Of a DNA stretch of 64,000 nt, positions 27,222 through 35,507 are shown piece after piece. The stretch is from the NCBI RefSeq assembly GCF_014451325.2, contig NZ_JACSCH020000002.1:711100-775099 (forward strand), read 5' to 3'. The notes under the pieces are model-generated. The model saw only the letters and a list, made by a program, of their open reading frames with translations, had not been told where the DNA came from and did no database searches. This stretch comes from Streptomyces sp. CB02980. Lineage in GTDB: Bacteria; Actinomycetota; Actinomycetes; Streptomycetales; Streptomycetaceae. Both the position numbers and the translations under genes were made by a program. Numbering within the stretch: the first letter of the stretch is position 1; every line of letters starts with the position of its first letter.

Positions 27222-30059
27222 TCACTCCGGAGGGTGGGTTGACGCACGGGCTGTCACCGCGCCGCAGGTGGTGGCCAGGGACGTTGCTTCGGCGAGGGTG
27301 GTGGCCGAGCCCGTCGCGTGGGCGAGGTCCAGGCGCGCTCGGGACTCCTCGTAGCGGGAGGGGGACGCCGCCAGGTGTGCGACGGCGCGGGTGAGGAGGC
27401 GGCGGGACTCGGCCGGGGTGGCGAAGAGGGCCAGGCAGCGGAGCGCTTCGCCGCGAACGGTGGGAGTGCCGAGGCGTTCGGCGTGGGCGTGGGCCTCGGT
27501 GGCGATGCGGGCCGCGCGGTCCGGGTCCGTCGCGGCGAGGGCACGGGCGAGGTCGAAGGGCCAGGGGGCCCAGATGCCGTGGTGGCGGCCGCGGACGGTC
27601 AGCGCCTCGGCCGCCGCCTCCAGCGTGTGGACCGCCTCCTCGCGCCGGCCTTCGGCCAGCAGGAGGCGGCCGAGGACGCTCGGGCCGTCGGGCAGCACGA
27701 TCGCGCCCGGCCAGGGCGGGCCGAAGGCGTAGCGGTCGGCGACGTCCCGGGCCTCGGCGGTACGGCCCCGGGCGAGCAGGGTGTCGACGAGGAGGCAGGC
27801 CGTGTCCCAGTGGACGGGGAGCCCGCTGCCCACCCGGTCGGCGCGGCGGAGGCCCTCCTCCAGGTGGTGCTGCGCCCTGGGCAGGTCTCCGCGCCGCCGG
27901 TGGGCCAGGCCCAGGAGGGTGTGGGCGAAGGCCAGGTGGGCGCCGCTCCAGCCGGAGATCTCGAAAGCACGCACCGCCTCGGCGAACAGCGCCTCAGCCC
28001 GGTCGGGACGGTCGGCGAACGCGTACGCGATGCCCGTGAGCGCCGGGATCTCGAAACCCCAGGTGGTGTCGGTCCAGGCGAGGCCCCGGGCAGGTGCGCC
28101 GTCGACGAGGGCGCTGTCGCAGAGTCGTACGACCTCGGCAGCCGGTTCGCCCCTGAGCATCGCGTCGAAGGCCCGGACCGCGAGCAGGGCCCGTTCCGCG
28201 TTGTCCGCGCCGGTGAAGTCCGCGGTGAGCTCGGCGAGGCGACGCGAGCGGCCGGGCCCGTCCTCCTCGGCGGCCTGGAACCCCTCGTACATGAAGTGCG
28301 CCGCCTGGAGGCGCCGTCGGCCGGTGCCGGGTGGGGTGCGGACCGCCTCGGCCGCGACGGTCCTCGCCGCCTCCCCGAGCTGGTTGCTGTGTGCGAGTAC
28401 CTGGGCGAGCCGGTAGGTGGCGTCGACGCGGAGGGCGTCGTCCAGGCCGGGCAGGTCGAGCGCCGAGCGGAGGTGCCGGACCGTGGCGGCCGGCGCGGTG
28501 AGCAGCGACGCGCAGCCGAGTTCGTACAGGACGGTGGCGTACGTGTCCGGGCCCGGCGGCTCGGCGAGGGCCCGCTCCAGGCTGCGGCGGGCCGCGTCGG
28601 GGGCCCCGACGGCCAGGTGCTCGACGGCGGCGGCCCGCAGTCGGCGGACGACGTCCTCGTCGTCCGCCGGATGCACGTCGAGGAGGTGTCGGGAGGCGGC
28701 GGCCGGACCGTGGCCCGCCTCGGCCAGCGCCCGCGCGGCGCGCCCGTGCAGGGCGGTCCGTGTCGCTGCCGGCACCGATACGTACACGGCCGTCGCGATC
28801 AGGGGATGCGTGAACTCCAGCGGGCTCGTCGGGGTGGGCGGCGCCGGTGTCGGGGTGGTCGGCGTGGGGGTGGTGCGTGTGGCGGTGGTCGGTACTCCCT
28901 TCGGACTCGCTGCCGTCACGATCCTCGCTCGACGGAGGCAGTCCGTGTGCGCCGCCACCTCGCTCCGCCCCATCCCCGTGAGCGCTCCCAGGAGCTGCGG
29001 CGTGCTGTCCGTGCCGAGCACGGCGATCGCCCACGCCAGACGCGTCGGGCCGGCGCCGAGTGCCTCGAGACGGGCCACGAGGCCCCCACCGCGCGCCCCC
29101 GCTCCCAGCTCGCGGAGGAGGACGGCGGATTCGGCCACGGGCTCGACCTTCCCCTCGCGGGCCTTCGCGAGCAGTTCGACCGTCTCGTACGGGTTCCCCG
29201 ACGTCACCGTCCACAGTTCGTGGCAGAACGGTTCGTCCGCGTGCCGGCCGAGCGCGTCACGGGCCAGTACGGCGGTGGCCTCGGGCGTGAGTGACTCCAG
29301 GCTCAGGGTCAGGACCGCGCGGTCGCCCAGCGCCGCGAGGGTGGCGGGTACGCCGGGCTCGGGAGGCTCGGGCGACAGCGGACGGTGCGCGAAAACGACC
29401 AGAACGGGGAGGCCCCCGTCCTGTCGGGTCCGGGTGTAGGCGTCGAGCCAGGCCAGTGACTCCGCGTCGGCCCACTGGGCGTCGTCGACCAGCAGCACCG
29501 GCGGCCGGTCCCTCAGCCGCTCGGCCAGGCCGTCCAGAAGCCGGACGAGCCCGCCCCGTACGCCCTGCGGGTCGGCGGGTGCGGCCGGGGGCGGAGGCGG
29601 CGGTGCGAGACCCAGCGCGGGGGCGACACGGTCGAAATCGTCGACGTGGTCGAGCTGGCCGGGGAGCAGACCGTGGACCGTCTCCTCGCCCCGACCGTCC
29701 AGGGCCGCCAGGGCGGGTCGGAGCAGTTGGCGCGTGACATGGAACGGGACCGAGGTGTGTGTCTCGTCGCCTCGGGCTGTCAGGACGGTGCACCGGTCCC
29801 GGGCGTTGCGGCCGATCTCGGCGAGGAGCGCGGTCTTGCCCATGCCCGGTTCTCCCCGGTAGACGAGGACGCCCCCGCCGTACGCGGGTTCCGCGACGAG
29901 GCCGTCGACCGCGTGGGCGGCCGCGGCGAGTTCCGGGCCGCGTTCGAGGAGGAGGCACCCTCGCGCCGGGTCCGCATCGGGTTTCGTACGCTCCGCGCCG
30001 ACCCACGAAAGCGCTTCCAACGACCTTGCGTGCAACGGCTGTTCAGGATCCGACGGCAC
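27222..30059 (-). CDS. AAA/TPR regulator of LuxR (LAL) type lacking the HTH end
   Basis: A 945-residue protein from GTG 30059 (GGAGAG upstream). The N-terminus has an AAA ATPase: Walker A GEPGMGKTALL and Walker B PPVLLVDDAQWAD. Helical tetratricopeptide-like repeats fill the rest (LAFAHTLLGLAHRRRGDLPRAQHHL and similar). LAL regulators usually end with a LuxR helix-turn-helix, but this protein stops after the last repeat (ARASTHPPE) with no HTH. It may be truncated or a non-DNA-binding ATPase. A Pro/Thr-rich repeat (TPTPTTPTPAPPTPT) interrupts the middle. It lies next to tRNA-Pro. Confidence 0.75.
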   Translation of the reverse strand: MPSDPEQPLHARSLEALSWVGAERTKPDADPARGCLLLERGPELAAAAHAVDGLVAEPAYGGGVLVYRGEPGMGKTALLAEIGRNARDRCTVLTARGDETHTSVPFHVTRQLLRPALAALDGRGEETVHGLLPGQLDHVDDFDRVAPALGLAPPPPPPAAPADPQGVRGGLVRLLDGLAERLRDRPPVLLVDDAQWADAESLAWLDAYTRTRQDGGLPVLVVFAHRPLSPEPPEPGVPATLAALGDRAVLTLSLESLTPEATAVLARDALGRHADEPFCHELWTVTSGNPYETVELLAKAREGKVEPVAESAVLLRELGAGARGGGLVARLEALGAGPTRLAWAIAVLGTDSTPQLLGALTGMGRSEVAAHTDCLRRARIVTAASPKGVPTTATRTTPTPTTPTPAPPTPTSPLEFTHPLIATAVYVSVPAATRTALHGRAARALAEAGHGPAAASRHLLDVHPADDEDVVRRLRAAAVEHLAVGAPDAARRSLERALAEPPGPDTYATVLYELGCASLLTAPAATVRHLRSALDLPGLDDALRVDATYRLAQVLAHSNQLGEAARTVAAEAVRTPPGTGRRRLQAAHFMYEGFQAAEEDGPGRSRRLAELTADFTGADNAERALLAVRAFDAMLRGEPAAEVVRLCDSALVDGAPARGLAWTDTTWGFEIPALTGIAYAFADRPDRAEALFAEAVRAFEISGWSGAHLAFAHTLLGLAHRRRGDLPRAQHHLEEGLRRADRVGSGLPVHWDTACLLVDTLLARGRTAEARDVADRYAFGPPWPGAIVLPDGPSVLGRLLLAEGRREEAVHTLEAAAEALTVRGRHHGIWAPWPFDLARALAATDPDRAARIATEAHAHAERLGTPTVRGEALRCLALFATPAESRRLLTRAVAHLAASPSRYEESRARLDLAHATGSATTLAEATSLATTCGAVTARASTHPPE

Positions 30060-30180
30060 CGGTGACTCACTCTCCCCACAAGAGCTGCTGCCATGACCGG
30101 CCCGCGCGACCCACGCGGCCGGTGTGCGGTGGACCGTCGAGCCTAGCGGGCCCGATCGCCCCGGGGGCGACAATGGACGG

Positions 30181-30900
30181 GTGAACCGGACAGCGAGTGA
30201 CCGTGGCAGGGATCGCGACGAGGAGGGGCGGGCTCGTAGCGCGCGTCCCCGCGACGGGCTCGGCCGTCCGCTGCCGTACGGCGCCGAGGGCGTGCCCCGG
30301 CAGCCCGAGGGTGTCGTCCGCACTCCCGAGGAGACCCTGCGCGAGGCGCAGCGGCTGCTGGACGCCGGGATGCCCTTCCACGCGCACGAGGTCTTCGAGG
30401 ACGCCTGGAAGTCCGGCCCCGAGTCGGAGCGCGACCTGTGGCAGGGCCTCGCGCAGCTCGCCGTGGGCCTGACGCACGCCGCCCGCGGCAACACGGCGGG
30501 CGGGGCACGGCTGCTGCGCCGCGGCGCCGACCGCCTCGCGGGCGGGCCGGGGAGCGCGGAGGCCGCGGCCGTGTACGGCATCGATGCCGGCGGACTCGCG
30601 GCGTGGGCACGGGAGTTGGCCGACCGCGCCTCCGGAGACGGAGAGGCCGAAGGAGCGGACGCGGACGGAGGGGCCGGTGCGGGCGGAGAGGCCGGTGCGG
30701 GCCGAGGGGCCAGTGCGGGCCGAGAAGCCGGTGCGGGCGGAGAGGCCGGTGCGGGCCGAGGGGCCAGTGCGGGCCGAGAAGCCGGTGCGGGCGGAGAGGG
30801 CAGTGCGGGCGGAGAGGCCGGTGCGGCCGGATCCGCCCGCCCGGCCGTCGTCGTCGACGCCGCCTCCGAGGCGCCCCGGCTGCGGCTGGACCGGGCCTGA
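30181..30900 (+). CDS. DUF309-domain protein with repetitive tail
   Basis: A 239-residue protein starting at GTG 30181. Residues about 40-140 contain the DUF309 helical domain (RLLDAGMPFHAHEVFEDAWK, LWQGLAQLAVGLTHAARGN), which has conserved His and Glu. The rest is a Gly/Ala/Glu/Arg tail encoded by a 54-base tandem repeat, and then a short C-terminal end. Function unknown. It is divergent from the AAA/TPR gene, with 121 bases between. Confidence 0.8.
   Translation: MNRTASDRGRDRDEEGRARSARPRDGLGRPLPYGAEGVPRQPEGVVRTPEETLREAQRLLDAGMPFHAHEVFEDAWKSGPESERDLWQGLAQLAVGLTHAARGNTAGGARLLRRGADRLAGGPGSAEAAAVYGIDAGGLAAWARELADRASGDGEAEGADADGGAGAGGEAGAGRGASAGREAGAGGEAGAGRGASAGREAGAGGEGSAGGEAGAAGSARPAVVVDAASEAPRLRLDRA
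30673..30829. repeat. 54-base tandem repeat in the DUF309 gene
   Basis: Two exact 54-base copies (30673-30726 and 30727-30780), then a degenerate third copy. Each contains three 18-base units coding for six residues such as GEAGAG, so repeat changes keep the frame. Confidence 0.85.
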
Positions 30901-30903
30901 GGG

Positions 30904-31320
30904 TTACGCCCCCGCCCCCGGGTCCAGCTCCCGCAGCAGGACCGACGTGTGGCTCACCGAGGGGTCCTTGGCCGCCGTCAGGAGGGTGATCGTCTCCTTC
31001 GCCGCGAGGCTCCTCAGGCGGTCGAGGGCCGCTGCCGCGTCGGGGGCCTCGAGTTCGGCCTCGTAGCGCCTGCGGAACTCCTCGTACTCACCCTCGGTTC
31101 CGTGGTACCAGTGGCGGAGTTCCGTGGACGGCGTGAGCGCTTTCGGCCATTCGTCGATGTGGGCGTCGGTCTTGGCGAGTCCGCGCGGCCAGAGCCGGTC
31201 GACGAGGACCCGTACGCCGTCGTCCGGCGAGGGGGTCTCGTAGATCCGGCGGACGCGGACTCGGGGGGCGGACCGGGCGGGCCGATGGGGCTCTGCGGGC
31301 TGTGTGGGCTCTGCGGGCAT
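30904..31320 (-). CDS. DUF488-family protein
   Basis: A 138-residue protein starting at ATG 31320 (MPAEPTQPAEP). After a proline-rich start, VRRIYETPSPDDGVRVLVDRLWPRG is the DUF488 signature, followed by DEWPKALTPSTELRHWY and a C-terminal ITLLTAAKDPSVSHTSVL. The function of the family is not established. It follows TetR on the same strand by 29 bases and converges with DUF309. Confidence 0.82.
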   Translation of the reverse strand: MPAEPTQPAEPHRPARSAPRVRVRRIYETPSPDDGVRVLVDRLWPRGLAKTDAHIDEWPKALTPSTELRHWYHGTEGEYEEFRRRYEAELEAPDAAAALDRLRSLAAKETITLLTAAKDPSVSHTSVLLRELDPGAGA

Positions 31321-31349
31321 GGTTCCAGCCTGACAAACCGGCCCGCGAC

Positions 31350-32018
31350 TCACCCCTCGACGCGCAGTGCCGGAAGGAGGACGGCGTCGACGAAGGTCCG
31401 CATGGTCGAGACGTCCGTGAAGCGGTCCTCGAAGAGCCGCTCGATGCGGAGCATGCCCAGGAAGCAGGGGGCGACGAAGCCGATCGCGGGATTGTCGGCG
31501 GCGACCTCGCCCCGCTCGACCGCGCGCGCCACGACCGCGTCGATGGCCGCGACCTCGGGGGCGATGACGGTCTCGCGGAGTGCGGCGCGCAGGTCGGGGT
31601 GCTGGATGAAGGCCTGGGCGACGGCCTCCATGAGTTCGGCGTCGCGCTCGCGGTGGGAGGCGGCGATCCGGCCCGCCTCGCGCAGGTCACCCACGAGGGT
31701 GCCGGTGTCGATGCCGGTGAAGACGGTGCAGCGGCGCTGGGCGAGCGCGGCCGTGACGAGCTGCGGCTTCGTGCCCCACTGCCGGTAGAGGGTGGCCTTG
31801 CCGCACTTGGTGCGGGCCGCGACGCCCTCCATGGTCACCGAGTCGTATCCGCCCTCACGCAGGAGGCAGAGCACGGCGTCGTACAGCTCCGTCTCGCGCT
31901 CCGGCGTGATCTTGCTGCGGCGGGCGGCCGCGGTGGCGGCTTCCGTGGACGCCGACCCCGACGCGGACGCTGATGTGGTCGCTGACGCGGCCGTGGACGC
32001 GGACGTGGACGTGGACAT
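31350..32018 (-). CDS. TetR-family transcriptional regulator
   Basis: A 222-residue repressor. ATG 32018 follows GGGAGGG closely; the frame upstream is open but unlikely. A Ser/Thr/Ala-rich start precedes the HTH at about residues 40-85 (SVTMEGVAARTKCGKATLYRQW), then a helical ligand domain. A 22-base palindrome with an extra half-site lies between it and the divergent PAP2 gene, and is the likely operator. It probably represses itself and the PAP2-DMT operon. Confidence 0.88.
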   Translation of the reverse strand: MSTSTSASTAASATTSASASGSASTEAATAAARRSKITPERETELYDAVLCLLREGGYDSVTMEGVAARTKCGKATLYRQWGTKPQLVTAALAQRRCTVFTGIDTGTLVGDLREAGRIAASHRERDAELMEAVAQAFIQHPDLRAALRETVIAPEVAAIDAVVARAVERGEVAADNPAIGFVAPCFLGMLRIERLFEDRFTDVSTMRTFVDAVLLPALRVEG

Positions 32019-32071
32019 CGATCCCTCCCGGACACCTCTGTCTCTGCACATACGAGAGTAGGGGGTGCACA

Positions 32072-32109
32072 ATCGAGACGCAAACGTATCGAGACGCTTG
32101 CGTCTCGAT
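32072..32109. promoter_or_regulatory. TetR operator, 22-base palindrome plus half-site
   Basis: The palindrome ATCGAGACGC-TT-GCGTCTCGAT spans 32088-32109, and a copy of its left arm lies at 32072-32081. It is placed between the divergent TetR and PAP2 genes. Confidence 0.75.
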
Positions 32110-32168
32110 GAAATCGGATCTAGGCTCACTCCGTTTGTTGGCGATTTGAGTGATTAGAGGGCCGCGCG

Positions 32169-33035
32169 ATGGCTGCCGGGATACGCGGGATACGAGGACC
32201 ACGTCCTGCCGGATCGGGGCTGACGCCTACCCCCGTCCCCTCCGGGCTCGACGAGCACGGGAGCGGCGAGGGGGACGGCGGCGAGTCCGCCAGACCGCCC
32301 CTCCTGCGCGAGCTCGCGCTCGTCACCGCGCTCTTCCTCGTCTACAAGTTCGGCCGGCTCTTCGCCAACGGCCACGAGTCCCGCGCCTTCCGGAACGCCG
32401 ACCGCGTCTGGGACGCCGAGCGCGCGGTCCACCTGCCGGGCGAGGGAACGATCCAGCAGCTGCTCCTGCACGGCGAACCGCTGATCCGGGCCGCGAACAC
32501 GTACTACGCGGCCGTGCACTTCCCGGCCACCCTCGCCTTCCTCGTCTGGCTGTATCTGCGCCGCCCCGCCCACTACGTGTGGTCGCGCCGCGTCCTCGCG
32601 CTCGTCACCGGCGCCGCGCTCGCCCTGCACCTCCTGATGCCGCTCGCGCCGCCGCGGATGCTCGCCGCGAGCGGGCTCGTCGACACCGCACGGGTCTACG
32701 GCCCCTCGGTGTACGGAGCGACGCCGGAGACCGACTCGATGGCCAACCAGTTCGCGGCCATGCCCTCGCTGCACTTCGGCTGGGCCCTGATGGTCGCGAT
32801 CGGACTGATCGCCGCCACCCGGTCCCGCCTGCGGGTCCTGTGGCTGCTGCACCCGCTGTTCACCCTGCTCGTCATCGTCGGCACCGCCAACCACTACTGG
32901 TTCGACGCGCTCGCCGCCGCCGCGCTGCTCGGTCTCGCCCTGCTCGCCGTCCGCGCCCCCGGCCGCCGGACGGCGCCCCCACCCGTGCCGCGTCAGGTCG
33001 GTACGACGCCTCTGCCGGTCGGAGCCCTCCGATGA
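32169..33035 (+). CDS. PAP2-superfamily membrane phosphatase
   Basis: A 288-residue membrane protein. After a Gly/Pro-rich cytoplasmic start of about 45 residues come six hydrophobic helices. MPSLHFGWALM and GTANHYWFDALAA are the second and third phosphatase motifs (active histidines), as in PAP2/inositol phosphorylceramide synthase-like proteins; the first motif is weak. It should act on lipid phosphates. RBS AGAGGG precedes ATG 32169. It is translationally coupled to the next transporter gene (ATGA) and is divergent from TetR. Confidence 0.82.
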   Translation: MAAGIRGIRGPRPAGSGLTPTPVPSGLDEHGSGEGDGGESARPPLLRELALVTALFLVYKFGRLFANGHESRAFRNADRVWDAERAVHLPGEGTIQQLLLHGEPLIRAANTYYAAVHFPATLAFLVWLYLRRPAHYVWSRRVLALVTGAALALHLLMPLAPPRMLAASGLVDTARVYGPSVYGATPETDSMANQFAAMPSLHFGWALMVAIGLIAATRSRLRVLWLLHPLFTLLVIVGTANHYWFDALAAAALLGLALLAVRAPGRRTAPPPVPRQVGTTPLPVGALR

Positions 33036-34384
33036 ACCCCGCCACCGGCACCGTCGTCGCGGTGCTCCTCTCGCTCGTCTCCGCCGGCGGATACGCGTTC
33101 GCCGCCGTCGCCCAGTCCCGGCTCGCCGCCGCCTCCCCCGTCCAGGACGGACGCGGGGCGCTGCGCGCCCTGCTCGCCCGCGGGCAGTGGTGGTCGGCGG
33201 TCGGGCTCAACGCCGCCGGAGCCCTCGCCCATGTGGCCGCCCTGCACTACGGGCCGCTGACGCTGGTCCAGCCGCTCGGCGCGCTGACCCTGGTGGCGGC
33301 GCTGCCGCTCGGCGCGTACGCGGCGCGGCGCCGGGTGACCCGCACCGAGTGGCGCGGGGCGCTGTGGACCCTGGCCGGTCTCGTCGGGCTGGTCGCGGTG
33401 ACCGGTCCCACCGAGCCCGGCGAGGCCCTCAGCCTGCGCGAGTCCCTGGTCGTCGCCGCGACGACGGCGCTCCTCATCGTCGCGCTCGCCTCGGGCCGGC
33501 ACCCGGCCAAGGGGCACGCGCCTCGCGGGCTCGGGCACGCCACGGCCTCCGGGATCGCCTCGGGCGTCGCCTCCGCGCTCACCCAGACGCTGACGGCCGC
33601 GTTCGCGCTCGAACTGCCGGGCGGCACGCCGGCCTGGTGGCAGACCGCGCTCCTCGCGGTGCTGATCTCGGGCTTCGCGACGGGCGGCCTCCTGCTCTCC
33701 CAGGCCGCCTACCGGGGCGGCCTCGCGGCACCGCTCGCCGTGGTCAACCTCTCCAACCCGGCGGCCGCCGCGATCATCGGCGTGGCACTGCTCGGCGAGA
33801 CGTTCCGCGCGGGCGCGTGGGGCTGGCTGGTCGCGGCCGGCGCCTCCCTGGTCGCGGCGCGGGGCGTGGTGCTGCTGACCAAGGGTGACTCCCCGGAAGC
33901 GGCTCCGGCCGCACACCCCGAGGTGGTGGCAGTGGCGATGCCCGAGGCCATGGCGATGCCGACACCCGAGACGGTGGCGGTGTCGGTGCCCGAGACGGTG
34001 GCGGTGTCGATGCCCGAGACGGTGGTGCCGATGCCCGAGGCCGTGGCGACGCCGGCGCCCGAGGTGGTGGCGGTGTCGGCGCCCGAGGCCGTGGCGCTGC
34101 CCGACCCCATCACGTCGCGCCGGCCCACGACGCCGCCCGACCCCACGACGCCGTCCGGGCCCCGGAACCCGGGCTCCACGCGCACGCGTACGCCCGCCCG
34201 GTGGACCATCCTCCGGTCGGTGCCCACACCCCGCTCGGCCCACGACCTCTCCGCCCGCCGTTCGGCCCGACCCGATCCGGCCACACCCCTGCCGACCACA
34301 CCCCAGCCGACCGCACCCCAGCTCGACCTGCCCGATCTGGCCGGGCCTGGCGCCGAGCCGGCGCACGCGCCGGCGGCGGGCTGA
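33032..34384 (+). CDS. DMT/EamA-type transporter with repetitive C-terminal tail
   Basis: A 450-residue protein. The first 290 residues have about nine to ten hydrophobic helices typical of the drug/metabolite transporter superfamily (VLLSLVSAGGYAFAAVAQ, HYGPLTLVQPLGALTL, VVNLSNPAAAAIIGVALLGE). It then has a 160-residue tail: first a degenerate repeat of P-E-x-V-A-V-x units, then a Pro/Thr/Arg-rich part. The tail is unusual for the family. The start overlaps the PAP2 stop (ATGA). Substrate unknown. Confidence 0.8.
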   Translation: MNPATGTVVAVLLSLVSAGGYAFAAVAQSRLAAASPVQDGRGALRALLARGQWWSAVGLNAAGALAHVAALHYGPLTLVQPLGALTLVAALPLGAYAARRRVTRTEWRGALWTLAGLVGLVAVTGPTEPGEALSLRESLVVAATTALLIVALASGRHPAKGHAPRGLGHATASGIASGVASALTQTLTAAFALELPGGTPAWWQTALLAVLISGFATGGLLLSQAAYRGGLAAPLAVVNLSNPAAAAIIGVALLGETFRAGAWGWLVAAGASLVAARGVVLLTKGDSPEAAPAAHPEVVAVAMPEAMAMPTPETVAVSVPETVAVSMPETVVPMPEAVATPAPEVVAVSAPEAVALPDPITSRRPTTPPDPTTPSGPRNPGSTRTRTPARWTILRSVPTPRSAHDLSARRSARPDPATPLPTTPQPTAPQLDLPDLAGPGAEPAHAPAAG

Positions 34385-34435
34385 GGCCCGTCACACGTCG
34401 AGCAACTCTCCCCTCAACAGCGAACGACCTTGAAT

Positions 34436-34484
34436 TCGTCATCTTGACGACAACCCGGAAACCCCACTATCGTCAACATGACGA
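34436..34484 (+). promoter_or_regulatory. promoter with twin identical palindromes
   Basis: Two 15-base palindromes with the same arms, TCGTCA-N3-TGACGA, lie at 34436-34450 and 34470-34484, 34 bases apart. TTGACG at 34444-34449 and TATCGT at 34468-34473 are fitting minus-35 and minus-10 boxes with an 18-base spacer, so each palindrome covers one promoter box. This is the layout of a repressed promoter for the SPFH operon. Confidence 0.7.
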
Positions 34485-34499
34485 CAAGGGGGATTCTTC

Positions 34500-35507
34500 A
34501 TGGCCGACATCACCCGGCGGGCCGGCTGGCGCCATCTGCGCTCCGCGCCCACCGCGCACATCCGCCACCAGCGCCGCGGCAAGCTCGTGCACGACGGCGA
34601 GGGACTGAGCTTCTGGTTCCGCCCGCTCACCGCGGCCCTCTCCGAGGTCCCGGTCAACGACCGCGAACTGGCCATGGCCTTCCACGCCAGGACCGCCGAC
34701 TTCCAGGACGTCAGCGTCCAGTCCACCGTCACGTACCGGATCGGCGACCCGGCGGCCGCCGCCACCCGGCTCGACTTCTCCATCGACCCCGACACGGGCG
34801 CGTGGCGCGGCACTCCGCTGGAGCAGATCGCCACCCTCCTCACCGAGACCGCCCAGCAGCACGCCCTCGACGTCCTCGCCCGCACCGCGCTGGCCGAGGC
34901 GCTCGTCGACGGCGTGGCGGCGGTACGGGACCGCGTCACGGCCGGACTCGCGGCCGAGCCCCGCCTTCCGTCCACCGGCATCGAGGTCGTCGCCGTCCGG
35001 GTGGTCGCGATCCGCCCCGAACCCGAGGTCGAGCGCGCCCTGCGCACCCCCGCCCGCGAGCAGATCCAGCAGGAGGCCGACCGGGCCACGTACGAGCGCC
35101 GCGCGGTCGCCGTCGAACGCGAGCGCGCCATCGCGGAGAACGAACTGGCGAGCAAGATCGAGCTGGCCCGCCAGGAGGAGCGGCTCGTCGAGCAGCACGG
35201 CACCAACGCCCGCCGCGAGGCCGAGGAGAACGCCGCAGCCGACGCCGTACGGGCCGAGGCCGAGGCCGTACGGAAGGTCCGCCTCGCGCGGGCCGAGGCG
35301 GAGGCGGCGCGCGAGGTCGGGCAGGCGCGCGCCGGAGCGCAGTCCGCGTGGCTGCGGGCGCACGCCGAGGTCGAACCCGCCACTCTGCACGCGCTCGCCG
35401 TGTCCCGCGCCGCCGAGAACCTGCCCCGGATCGAGCACCTGACGCTCTCGCCCGACGTCCTGACGGGGCTGCTCGCCAAGCTCGGCGAGGGCGGGGCCCG
35501 GCCGTGA
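34500..35507 (+). CDS. SPFH/band-7 domain protein
   Basis: A 335-residue protein. Residues about 20-180 form an SPFH domain (LVHDGEGLSFWFRPL, VNDRELAMAFHARTADFQDVSVQ, STGIEVVAVRVVAIRP), followed by a long alanine/glutamate-rich coiled coil from about 185 to 300. No membrane helix is visible, so it may be peripheral. RBS AAGGGGG lies before ATG 34500. It is coupled to a NAD-kinase-like gene by a GTGA overlap, and both follow the twin-palindrome promoter. Confidence 0.85.
   Translation: MADITRRAGWRHLRSAPTAHIRHQRRGKLVHDGEGLSFWFRPLTAALSEVPVNDRELAMAFHARTADFQDVSVQSTVTYRIGDPAAAATRLDFSIDPDTGAWRGTPLEQIATLLTETAQQHALDVLARTALAEALVDGVAAVRDRVTAGLAAEPRLPSTGIEVVAVRVVAIRPEPEVERALRTPAREQIQQEADRATYERRAVAVERERAIAENELASKIELARQEERLVEQHGTNARREAEENAAADAVRAEAEAVRKVRLARAEAEAAREVGQARAGAQSAWLRAHAEVEPATLHALAVSRAAENLPRIEHLTLSPDVLTGLLAKLGEGGARP

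Noticed and set aside
27318..29294. 658-residue plus-strand frame opposite the AAA/TPR gene
   Set aside because: Antisense of a coding sequence with Walker motifs; no start signal and no known domain.
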